Position numbers and translations under genes: made by a program
The notes under the pieces: model-generated
Seen by the model: only the letters and a program-made list of their open reading frames with translations
Told to the model about the DNA's origin: nothing
The model's database searches: none
Source of the DNA: Excoecaria cochinchinensis
Lineage: Eukaryota; Streptophyta; Magnoliopsida; Malpighiales; Euphorbiaceae
DNA: 64,000 nt
NCBI GenBank assembly: GCA_947683425.1
Contig: CANTUQ010000073.1
Coordinates: forward strand, 9,334,501-9,398,500
Direction: 5' to 3'
Shown here: positions 9,700 to 19,600 of the stretch, one piece after another
How the letters are laid out: every line of letters begins with the position of its first letter
Numbering within the stretch: position 1 is the stretch's first letter

Positions 9700-10981
9700 A
9701 TAGATGTCGAGGCCATCGATGGAAAACCTTGTACTATGATATTCAAAATTACTTAGAAAAATCGATTTTTCCAGAGGAAGCCACTGAAAAGGACCAAAGG
9801 ATGATTAGAAAATTGTCCTCCCAATTTATCAGTGTAAATGGGGATTTGTATAAGAGGCAAGCGGACAGTACCCAAATAAGGTGCTTGGCAGAGAAAGAAG
9901 CCGAAAGGGTTATGGAAGAGGTTCATGCCAGTGTTTGTGGGGCCCACATGAATGGCCTGGCTTTAGCAAAGAAATTCATGCGTCAAGGGTTTTATTAGCT
10001 CATAATGGATGCTGATTGTTCGAAATACATGAAGGAGTGCCAGTTATGCCAGCAATATGCAAATTTGAGGCATGTGCCAGTTTCAGAGCTACATAATCTG
10101 ACTTCTCCATGGCCATTCGTAGCCTGGGGAATTGATATCATTGGGGAGATACATCCCACAGCCTCTAACGGACATAGATTCATCATAGTTGCTATCAACT
10201 ATTTTACCAAATAGGTAGAGGCTGAATCTTTCAAGAAGGTCGATGCTCGGGATATGGCCAGATTCATTGAGAGGAACCTAATATGCAAATATGGTCTCCC
10301 ACATCATGTTGTGTCTGACAATGGGGTCCAGTTTATAGTTGAAACTAAGAAGATGCTTCAGAAGTACGGAATCCAGCACCACAAGTCTTCCCCTTATCGC
10401 CCTCAGGCTAATGGCGCAGTTGAAGCGGCGAAAAAAATGTCAAAAGACTATTGGCCAAGATGGTCCAAAGCTATAAAGACTGGGCAGAGAAGCTGCCGTT
10501 TGCACTTTGGGGCTATAGAACTACGGTCAGAACCTTTGCAGGGGCAACTCCGTTCTCTTTGGTATACGGGACCGAAGTAGTTTTACTGGTTGAAATTGAG
10601 CTAAAGTCTCTAAGGATAGCTATAGAAGCCGAGATCCCAGAGACAGAATGGGCACAACAGTGACTATTGCAGCTGAATTTGTTGGATGATAATAGGTTGC
10701 GGGCGTACTACCATAATCAGGTTTATCAGAAAAGGTTAGCTCGATCCTTCGGTAAGAAGGTCCAAAAGCACCCACTGAAGGAAGGGGACTTCGTCTTTAA
10801 GATGATGAGGCCTGGAGTGCCAGACATACGGGGGAAATTCAGGCCAACCTGGGAAGGTCCGTTCGTGCTAAAGAAGTTACTGACCAAGGGGGCAGCGATC
10901 TTAACAGACAGCGATGGGAACGAATTCAGAGAACTAGTTAACGTCAACAGGCTAAAGACAAAAACAAAAAGAAGAGAATAA
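9700..10981 (+). pseudogene. INT: E1 integrase, broken
   Basis: Inserts cDNA into the genome. The N-terminal zinc-binding site is intact: H-x6-H in VHASVCGAH and C-x2-C in CQLCQQ. The catalytic core has D in WGIDIIGEI, D in VSDNGVQF and E in NGAVEAA, with 34 residues between the last two. The C-terminal GPF module (FRPTWEGPFVLKKLLTKGA, about 10837-10893) is present; there is no chromodomain. Stops: TAG 9996, TAG 10212 (both TGG in E2), TGA 10661 (shared with E2). A frameshift at about 10432 lies just after the catalytic Glu. The final frame ends near 10981. Confidence 0.9.
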
Positions 10982-12054
10982 ATGCCCCACGGGTCGAAAA
11001 TCGGAAAAAGGCGGCCTTGCTAAAATTGGGCACCCTGTCAGGGTAAAAACCGAAAAAAGGCATCCTGAGCAAAAATTAAGGGCCGAGAGAAAATGTTGAA
11101 TCGAGAAAACGCGAGAGGGCCGATTGATAACAGGGGCTTGATGCTTACAAGATTTACTCTGAGATTAGGCGTAGTCTTATGCTTTTGGATTCTTGTCAAA
11201 TGAAGGTCATGTATGATGAAATCATATAGAAATGTACACAATTTTGCAATGAATGAAGAAATTCAGTTAGCATTCTCATCAACTTTTAGTTCTGTCTTAA
11301 AAAGAAATTTATCGTTTATCTAATAACTATTGTCTAATTGCCTCCATTTAAAAAGGCCTTTAAGCCGACATGTGCTGATCACCCTCAGCAGGAGTTCCCA
11401 TAATGACCTTCTCTCTCAAAAAAAAAAAAAGAAAAGAAGGCCGTTAGAGGTGAAAACCGTGACTGGCGCTCTAAGCAAAAGTTAGGCCAAAGGGCAGGGT
11501 GAAAACCTTGGAACAGGTAGTCTGTCCTACCAAAAAAATGAAATAAATAAAAGCCGTTGGATTGGGTTGGGTCCATTCCAGGCAAAAAATAAGGCACAGG
11601 ATTATGTGAAAATCCGAAAAGGACGCATCTCCCGCTAAGAAAAGCTAGTGTGAAAATCCATAAGGGATGCACTGCCTTTAAAATAATGACTCTCAATGTC
11701 CGGAGCGATAAGGCGACATTACTACAGATGATCTCCCTTCAGCGGATAGTGTATAATGCAGGACATGAGTCAGAATCTGGGGGGCAGAGATGCACGCCTA
11801 ACAAGTTGTTCAGAACGTGTTTTTGGTTTAGAATCCCTAAAGCCAAGATAGACTCTTCTGGATCCTTGGGGGCATGGTAAAGCAGCCAAGCTGCATCCTT
11901 AACGGACCCTGGACCGCCTAAGACGTGGTTTATCCATTTGTTTGTACAAACATCTACATCTCATATCATGCATACACATCTCATATCATGCATACAATTT
12001 TCTTGTATATACTTCTATGCACATAGCTTTGTAGGAAATATCTCAAAAGAGCAA
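10982..12054 (+). other. E1 3' untranslated region
   Basis: Non-coding, conserved with E2 28150-29149 and partly with E3. It contains about six degenerate copies of a motif like GTGAAAAYCCGAAAAGG followed by CGCAT/GGCCT (near 10996, 11038, 11451, 11496, 11604, 11648), several followed by GCTAAG/GCAAAA. A short A-run lies at 11420-11431. Nothing coding is seen. Confidence 0.7.
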
Positions 12055-12670
12055 CCCGCACTTTGTAAGCCTTCGCTCGGTGCAGTCCAGAAGGACACCC
12101 AGTTCAGAAGGACACCCAGGCACTTTGTAAGTCTGGAGTAGACTCGGTGCAACTCAGGAGAGCAACCCTCGCGTTTTGTAAGTCTGGAGCAGACTCAGCG
12201 CACCACCCCTCGCACTTTGTAAGTCTGGAGCAGACTCAGTGCAGCTCAGGAGAGCAACCCTCGTGTTTTGTAAGTCTGGAGCAGACTCGGTGCACCACCC
12301 CTGGCACTTTGTAAGTCTGGAGTAGACTCGGTGCAGCTTAGGAGAGCAACCCTCACGTTTTGTAAGTCTGGAGCAGACTCGGCTCACCACCCCTCGCACT
12401 TTGTAAGTCTGAAGCAGACTCGGTGCAGCTCAAGAGAGCAACCCTCGCGTTTTGTAAGTCTAGAGCAGACTCGGCGCACCACCACCCTCGCACTTTGTAA
12501 GTCTGGAGCAAACTCGGTGCAGCTCAAGAGAGCAACCCTCGCGTTTTGTAAGTCTGGAGCAGACTCGGCGCACCCTCACCCTCGCACTTTGTAAGTCTGG
12601 AGCAGACTCAGTGCAGCTCAAGAGAGCAGCCCTCGCGTTTTGTAAGTTTGGAGCAGACTCGATGCATCAC
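12055..12670. repeat. E1 pre-polypurine tandem repeats (~46-bp monomers, ~93-bp dimers)
   Basis: Six to seven dimeric units. One half carries GCACTTTGTAAGTCTGGAG ... CTCAGGAGAGCAACC, the other GCGTTTTGTAAGTCTGGAG ... GCGCACCACC. Both contain TGTAAGTCTGGAGCAGACTC, whose AGTCTGGAGCAGACT is itself a palindrome. Tandem arrays in the 3' region are known for Tat/Ogre elements. The monomer is unrelated to that of E2 and E3. Open frames across it are by-products of the repeat. Confidence 0.92.
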
Positions 12671-12818
12671 CCAAAAGGATGGAAATCATCCCTCAGTCTA
12701 TACGACAAGCTAAGGAGATGACTTCATTATCATGACCGGGAAGACAACCGCCTCAGGTACACGTTTCTTTCCTTTCTTTTCTGAATTTTTGCTCACTTAG
12801 GCACCTAGGTTCTAAGTT

Positions 12819-12834
12819 CCCCAAAATTTGGGGC
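12819..12834 (+). other. E1 polypurine tract
   Basis: AAAATTTGGGGC directly before the 3' LTR, embedded in the palindrome CCCCAAAATTTGGGG (12819-12833). It primes plus-strand DNA synthesis. The purine run is interrupted by TTT, unlike E2 (AAAACTGGGGGCAAC). Confidence 0.75.
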
Positions 12835-14081
12835 TGTAGACACCGGGTCCCGAGGCGGTCTAAGATCATAATTACCCGATGATGAAAAGGATAGCTACCA
12901 CCAGTAAGGTGTCAAAAATGATGCTCCTCTTGTCGAAAACTCCCTTTATTCCTCCAAGAATTTCAATGCGAAAATTTGCATTTTTACTTTTTATTTATTT
13001 ATTTATTTTTATTTTATTTTATTTTATTTCTTTTCTATTTATTTTGTTTTTCTTTTTTATTTGTTTTTGCGCGCCACGCCCGTTGCGGGGCCTGTGCGCA
13101 TGGCCCAGCGCACGGCCAGGGCCTGCACGCGCAGCCCAGCTTGCAGCAGGGGCGCTGCGCACCCCCCTACCCGTGCTTCTCCCCTCCCTCACGCGGGCAG
13201 TTTCACTCTGCCTTGCTACCCCATGCTGTCCCTTTCGCCTGTGTGATTCCTTGATCATTTGTTTTTCAGTTTTTCAGTCTGTAAAAAATTGGTTTCATGT
13301 TTTAATGATTTTTTGGGTAACCAAAATTAAAAGGGCTTTTATCTTTTCCTATTTTGGGACAAAGGCAGGGAAACAAATTGGAGTTTCCCTTGCAAAAAAG
13401 AGGATGGCAGTTTTTATCCAAGAAAAAGAGTTTTAATTTTCTCTCTAGTCTTTTCTTCTCTCCAGCAAAAAACTTGTTTTTTTCTTCAAAAATTCTTAAG
13501 TTTTATTCTCAAGTTTTAATTTTTTTCTTCTTTGGTAACATTTCATCTTGGGTTTTATTTGAACAAGCAAAATTAATTTTCTTTGCTCATTCATCCCACC
13601 AAAAATATTTTCAGAGTTAATTTATTCAAAAATACAAATTTTTGCATTTTATTCCTGTCTATCACCGCAAAAATCGACAAAGGGAACGGATTGAGACATC
13701 CTATTTTCGATCTATAAATTCTGAGGGTAAACACTTTGGACCCGTTCTAACCTCTCTATTTATTATTTTTTTTGTTATTAATTTTGTTATTCTCGCCATA
13801 TTTATTTCCTAGTCTTTGTGGTGTTTAGTTACTGTTGACACCCATGAGTTTAATTTAGGATTTAGTTTCTTCATGGCTATTTCATTTGGTTTTTGTGGTT
13901 TTGTCTTTTTATATATTGTTTGCCGTTAGCCTACATTTCTTTTCATCATTATTATTATTACCATTATTATTTGTCTTTACAATTACATTGGAGCATTATT
14001 ATGATTATTGTTAATACTACTAATATTTATTATTTCATTATGCTACTATTATTTTTGTTTCAAGGTATTAGTACTATTGGC

Positions 14082-14159
<78 letters not shown>

Positions 14160-15356
14160 TTATTGTGTTGCATCATTATTATTCTTGTTGTTATCATTAT
14201 TTATTGTTGTGCTCAATATTCATTTTATCTTCATTTGATTAATTTTTTTAGAATTATTACTAATATTTTTAATATTATTTTTTTGTCTGAGATTTATTTT
14301 GAGTTGCATTATGTGGACACTCCCGTGACCCCCCAAATGGGTCACCACGCGTGGAGGAACACTTCGGTTTAGTGAGATCTTTTCAACCTCCTTTCATGCG
14401 TTTTGTGTTTGTTTGTAAATATTTGTTTCATTTATGCACGCGTGAGATAAAAAATCACAAAAATATTTCTATAATTAAATTAGAATTTTTACTAATAAAA
14501 TTGGGACCAATGTCCCTTGTTTTAGCAAAAGAAATGAAAAATATCAAATAATAAAACGAAAAGTTTCTTTTTCTCCAAAGTGGGATCACTCATCCCGGTT
14601 TTCAACTCAACAATCAAATGACTCTTCGAACCCTATTCAAATAAACGCGAGGGACCCAATGTTCCTAAACTCTCAAATAAGCGCGTAGGAACCAATGTTC
14701 CCAAACCAAACGAATGTCCCGATTTATGTATGTTTTTCTCACGTTTGATTTTGTTTGATTGTTTAAATTTATGTTCATTTCCTTTTGGGCCCTTGTAATT
14801 AATTTTAAGGCGACATTATTTAACTTTGGGATTGTATTCCGTCCCCATTTATATTTTTAATCTCCTTTTATTGGGGTTGTATTCTGCCCCTATTTCCTTT
14901 GTAATTGAGTGCTTGGTGTGTTTATCGCTTTCTTTAGTTACTTCATTTACCACTTTCTTTATCGCCTTTCTTTATTTTCGTTATGTGCATTTTCTGCGCC
15001 TTTAATTTAAATGCATTGATCGTGTGAGAAGAAAGGTAGAATTTTAAGAAATTAAAGACTCATTTATAATTAACCAAAGCATGAATAAGAGGGGAGTTCC
15101 GAACACCAATCTCTGATCTTGACCAACAAGAGGTTAGAGACCTTCCCCAATTCATTATGAATTGGGTGGCGACTCCGTGATACTTCAAAGGTGCCCAAAG
15201 GTGCCATGGGACTAGATCTTCCTTTCTAATGTTCTATTGGGAAGGAGGCATCCAAGATGTCTCATGACGCCCATGATCAAAAGACGCGAACCAGTCCCTC
15301 GAATCCTAAGAGCGGATTCAAAGTGAGGGCCCTTGCTGGGTTCGGCATAAGTCACA
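12835..15356 (+). repeat. E1 3' LTR
   Basis: Direct repeat of 1195-3721, beginning TGTAGACACC and ending GTCACA, followed by GATTG. The GC-rich block (13070-13240) has rearranged words relative to the 5' copy, while flanking sequence is nearly identical. The (ATT)n run is at 14093-14160. It keeps the intact decamer TGGCGACTCC at 15167-15176. Confidence 0.93.
14093..14160. repeat. (ATT)n microsatellite in E1 3' LTR
   Basis: More than 20 uninterrupted ATT units. The position matches 2416-2466 of the 5' LTR, but length and purity differ. Confidence 0.95.
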
Positions 15357-15821
15357 GATTGTATATTTTCCCAATTTCCCCTTTGTAAATGGCATGTTCG
15401 TGTGTTTATCGCTTTATTTACTGCTTTATTTACAGCTTCTATTTGTCGCTTTCTTAGTGCTTGAAGTGCGCCTTTAATAAATTGCATTAATCGTGTAAGA
15501 AGAGAGATGAAATTTTCATATCTAAAAACTCATTTATAATTAACCAAGGCATAAATAAGAGTGGAGTTCCGAGCACCTTCTCTGGTTTAGACAGTAGAGG
15601 TTAGATGACCTTTTCCAATTTCTTATAAATTGGGTGGCGACTCCAAAATACCTCAAAGGTGCCTAAAGGTTTCATGAAGCTAGATGAACTTTCCCAATGT
15701 TCTATTGGGAGGGTATTCCAAAATGTCTCGTGGTACCTAAGATCAAATGATACGAACCAATCCCTCGAGCCCTAAAAGCGGGCATCATTAAGAGGGCCTT
15801 TTCGGCTCGGCGCACGTCACA
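15357..15821 (+). repeat. Right part of the LF LTR
   Basis: Starts with the GATTG copy and continues the LTR interrupted at 1194. It ends GCGCACGTCACA at 15821, the family LTR end, but is followed by CAAAGCTACC rather than a primer binding site. It contains a CCAATTT/AAATTGG hairpin next to TGGCGACTCC (about 15618-15646). Confidence 0.85.
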
Positions 15822-16026
15822 CAAAGCTACCAACATGTCCTCTGCATAGCCTGAATGAGGACCTCTATACTAGTCTACCTCTACTCCATCCTATGCCCAA
15901 GTGGTGGTGGTGGGACTGTCGAAGTAGATGCCCCTAGGGAACTTGGGCGACTGTACGGATAATACCTCCCAGATGTCTAAGGATCCAACACTCGAGTGTG
16001 TATATGAGGAGAAAGGCACACCCGAT
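15822..16026. other. Unidentified host segment (first of three copies)
   Basis: 205 bp between the LF end and the E2-type LTR start, repeated at about 16690-16897 and 17559-17766. It has fewer A/T runs than the LTRs and contains a GGTGGTGGTGG run. One plus-strand frame from 15928 is open to the LTR. It looks like old target DNA flanking E2, continuing at 32696. I do not recognise it. Confidence 0.5.
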
Positions 16027-17761
16027 TATAGACACCGGGTCCTGAGGCAGTCCAGGCCAAAGTTGCCCAATGATGAAAACGATACTTGTTCACAGGCAAT
16101 AGACAAATGGAAGTGATGGTTTCCTTGAGAAAAAAAAAATATATTTTTCATTTTATCTTAACTTTTTTTTTTAAAAAAAAAAAAGAAGAAGATGATGTGA
16201 GTTTTGGGGGCCTGTGGGTGAGGCCCATCTCACCCATGTGAGATGGAGCCTCACGTTGGTAAGGCCCATCTCATTTGGGTGAGATGCTTCCTCACCACGT
16301 GAGGCCCAGCTCACAGGTGAGGAGTTCCTCTCACTTGCTGCCTCACTTGTGCTCCTCTTCAACACGTTTTTCTTCCTTTTTTCATGGAGATTTGGTTTTA
16401 AAAAAGGGAGTTTATGTGGGATTTGGTAGGAAAAACAACTAAACCTTCTCTGGTTTAGACCGTAGAGGTTAGATGACCTTTTCCAATTTCTTGTAAATTG
16501 GGTGGCGACTCCAAAATACCTCAAAGGTGCCTAAAGGTTTCATGAAGCTAGATGAACTTCCCCAATGTTCTATTGGGAGGGGATTCCAAAATGTCTCGTG
16601 TTACCCAAGATCAAATGATGCGAACCAATCCCTCGAGCCCTAAAAGCGGGCATCATTAAGAGGGCCTTCTCGGCTCGGCGCACGTCACACAAAGCTACCA
16701 ACATGTCCTCTGCATAGCCTGAATGAGGACCTCAATACTAGTCTAGCTCTACTCTATCCTAGGCCCAAGTGGTGGTGGTGGTGGGGCTGTCGAAGTAGAT
16801 GCCCCTAGGGAACTTGGGCGACTGTACGGATGATACCTCCTAGATGTCTAAGGATCCAACACTTGAGTGTGTATATGAGGAGAAAGGCACACCCGATTAT
16901 AGACACCGGGTCCTAAGGCAGTCCAGGCCAAAGTTACCCAATGATGAAAACGATACTTGTTCACAGGCAATAGACAAATGGAAGTGATGGTTTCCTTGAG
17001 AAAAAAAATATATTTTTCATTTTATCTTAACTTTATTTAAAAAAAAAAAAAGAAGAAGATGATGTGAGTTTTAGGGGCCTGTGGGTGAGGCCCATCTCAC
17101 CCATGTGAGATGGAGCCTCACGTTGGTAAGGCCCATCTCATTTGGGTGAGATGCTGCCTCACCACGTGAGGCCCAGCTCACAGGTGAGGAGTTCCTCTCA
17201 CTTGCTGCCTCACTTGTGCTCCTCTTCAACACGTTTTTCTTCCTTTTTTCATGGAGATTTGGTTTTAAAAAAAGGGAGTTTACGTGGGATTTGGTAGGAA
17301 AAACAACTAAACCTTCTCTGGTTTAGACCGTAGAGGTTAGATGACCTTTTTTAATTTCTTGTAAATTGGGTAGCGACTCCAAAATACCTCAAAGGTGCCT
17401 AAAGGTTTCATGAAGCTAGATGAACTTCCCCAATGTTCTATTGGGAGGGGATTCCAAAATGTCTCGTGTTACCCAAGATCAAATGATGCGAACCAATCCC
17501 TCGAGCCCTAAAAGCGGGCATCATTAAGAGGGCCTTCTCGGCTCGGCGCACGTCACACAAAGCTACCAACATGTCCTCTGCATAGCCTGAATGAGGACCT
17601 CAATACTAGTCTAGCTCTACTCTAATCCTAGGCCCAAGTGGTGGTGGTGGTGGGGCTGTCGAAGTAGATGCCCCTAGGGAACTTGGGCGACTATACGGAT
17701 GATACCTCCTAGATGTCTAAGGATCCAACACTCGAGTGTGTATATGAGGAGAAAAGCACAC

Positions 17762-17766
17762 CCGAT
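17762..17766. repeat. Left target-site duplication of E2 (CCGAT)
   Basis: CCGAT precedes the E2 LTR; CTGAT follows the 3' LTR at 32691-32695. The single mismatch is C-to-T at a CpG, the expected decay of a methylated site. CCGAT is also present before the two partial LTR starts at 16027 and 16898. Confidence 0.75.
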
Positions 17767-17957
17767 TATAGACACCGGGTCCTGAGACAGTCCAGGCCAA
17801 AGTTACCCAATGATGAAAATGATACCTTTTCATAGGTAATAGACAAATGGAAGTGATGGTTTCCTTGAGAAAAAAATATATTTTTCATTTTATCTTAACT
17901 TTATTTAAAAAAAAAAAGAAGAAGATGATGTGAGTTTTGGGGGCCTGTGGGTGAGGC

Positions 17958-18054
17958 CCATCTCACCCATGTGAGATGGAGCCTCACGTTGGTGAGGCCC
18001 ATCTCATTTGGGTGAGATGCTGCCTCACCACGTGAGGCCCAGCTCACAGGTGAG
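17958..18054. other. Five back-to-back hairpins in E2 5' LTR
   Basis: Perfect inverted repeats in a row: CCATCTCAC/GTGAGATGG (17958-17979), GCCTCAC/GTGAGGC (17981-17998), CATCTCA/TGAGATG (18000-18019), GCCTCAC/GTGAGGC (18022-18038) and CTCAC/GTGAG (18043-18054). Centres are 18-21 bp apart. Copies occur in both partial LTRs upstream; a shorter version lies in the 3' LTR at about 29837-29920. Confidence 0.85.
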
Positions 18055-18965
18055 GAGTTCCTCTCACTTGCTGCCTCACTTATGCTCCTCTTCAACACGT
18101 TTTTCTTCCTTTTTTCATGGAGATTTGGTTTTAAAAAAAGGGAGTTTACATGGGATTTGGTAGGAAAAACAACTAATCCTATCAATTTACATGTAAATAG
18201 AAGTGAAAGCTAGAAAGAGGGAGGAAGAATTATTGGAGAAGGCTAGAACGAAAAGAAAAAAACACAGAGAATAAAAAAGCTTAGAGAGGAAGAACATCAA
18301 AAGGAGTCGTTATGAGATTATCATGAGAAAAAAGGAGTTTTTAACATTGATAATCCATCATTTTGGTTCTGGTTTTCTAAAAACGTATTTTCTACTAGAG
18401 CTTTCAAGTCTCTGTTTTTTTATCTTCCATCACAAGAAAAGCAAAGAGGAAATCAGAAACTTCATTTGCCGATCAAAGATAAAAAATCTGAGGGTAAATA
18501 CTGAATAACCGCCTCTTCTATTTATTTTCTTTCTCTTCTCCTTTTTTCTTTTTGTTTCTTTTCTTTGTTTTGCTGAGCTAGTAAGCTCTGTTTATTGTAT
18601 ATATTGTATATATTGTATGTATTGTATATATTATTGCTTGATCTTATTAACCCGTTCATTGTGTGTTTGTGGTTATTGTGAATATATTAGCATGTTAGTT
18701 GTAATATTTTGCATGTTTCGATCTTATTTTGTCATATTTGATGGCCTGTTCTTCTTCCTCTGTTCACCTCTATTTTTCCATTTCTTTGAGTCAATGATTT
18801 TGTTTTTCTTGATTTCTTGGTTGCCGATCGGCTTTTTTATATTTGTTCTTGCTTGTGTTGCGGTTGTCCGATCAGATTTTGCCCCTTGCCGGTCGGATTG
18901 TGACTTATTTTTCCCTTTTCCCGATCGGATGCGTCAGAGAAAAACTAATTCCCGGTTCAGACTGC

Positions 18966-19098
18966 AGGACTCGTGAAATACATTAACGAGTCGTGAATGT
19001 ACTGCACGTCTCGTGCAGTTCATTCACGAGTCGTGAATGCATTCATGAGTCGTGAATGGACTGCACCACTCGTGCAGTGCATTCACGAGTCGTGCAGG
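18966..19098. other. 20-bp-periodic palindrome array (CACGAGTCGTG) in E2 5' LTR
   Basis: Seven palindromic boxes centred at about 18970, 18990, 19010, 19030, 19049, 19069 and 19089. Most alternate between CATTCACGAGTCGTGAATG-type and CTGCACGACTCGTGCAG-type, so outer arms change together while the core stays. The 3' LTR has six boxes centred at 30808 to 30908, exactly 20 bp apart. Confidence 0.88.
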
Positions 19099-19481
19099 TC
19101 CCTCTTCTCTCTTTCTTCTTCGGTTTTACTCTCTTCCTGTTTTGCCCGATCATCAATTCTCTGATCCTCTATTTTCCTTGTACATTCCCGTCTTATTTTG
19201 CACCTTTAATTTTAGGTCTTTGCTCGATTTTTCTTGTAATAATCGTTAACTCCTCTTGTTGTGTTTTTAGATGGATTTAATTCACTGGCTTGCCATGTTT
19301 TTTTCTAGTTTGTGTTCTTTGTTTATCATTTTTAGTTTATAATAATTGATGAGATTTTGATTTATTTTGTTTTATCATTAGCAATGCATACTGTATATTT
19401 TGGATTTGTTGTTTTTCAGTGTTTTAAAATTAAAATTGGTGTTTTTCTGTTGGAGGAGCATGTTTTTGCACGACAGAGCAA

Positions 19482-19600
19482 AAGCGCAGCTGTGTTTCAC
19501 AAGAAACACAGCTGTATTTCTGCTTTAGTTGAAAAACACAACTGTGTTCCTTTGGAAAACACAGCTGTGTTTTTCACGCTGTGACAGCTGTGTTTTTCAT
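19482..19600. other. AAACACAGCTGTGTTT palindrome array in E2 5' LTR
   Basis: Five sites centred near 19489, 19511, 19541, 19564 and 19587, four with a CAGCTG core and one with CAACTG, within AAACACAGCTGTGTTT-like arms. A weaker pair lies at about 19648-19690. The 3' LTR counterpart is about 31300-31470, with point changes. Confidence 0.82.

Larger units (their letters stand above)
1195..15356 (+). mobile_element. E1: degenerate Tat/Ogre-type Ty3/Gypsy LTR retrotransposon
   Basis: A complete but dead element of 14,162 bp. Order: 5' LTR, primer binding site, ~760-bp leader, gag, pro, reverse transcriptase, RNase H, a second plant-type RNase H (aRNH), integrase, ~1.1-kb 3' untranslated region, tandem repeats, polypurine tract, 3' LTR. 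The second RNase H between RT/RNH and integrase is the hallmark of the Tat/Ogre lineage. GATTG flanks both ends. The LTRs are 2527 and 2522 bp and differ by a few percent by eye. Coding frames are broken by many stops and several frameshifts. It sits inside a related LTR (LF). Confidence 0.93.
15575..18176. repeat. 868-bp tandem triplication spanning an LTR end, host spacer and LTR start
   Basis: Three head-to-tail units: 15575-16442 (868 bp), 16443-17310 (868 bp) and 17311-18176 (866 bp). Each holds about 245 bp of LTR end, a 205-bp spacer, and the first ~415 bp of an E2-type LTR. Unit joints read AACTAA|ACCTTCTCTGG. Only the third unit runs on into a full E2 LTR (AACTAA|TCCTATC). The unit start matches LF and the unit end matches E2, so the duplication arose after E2 inserted. 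Confidence 0.92.

Noticed and set aside
12154..12594. Repeat-containing ORFs on both strands
   Set aside because: Produced by the ~93-bp tandem repeat; the period happens to keep frame.
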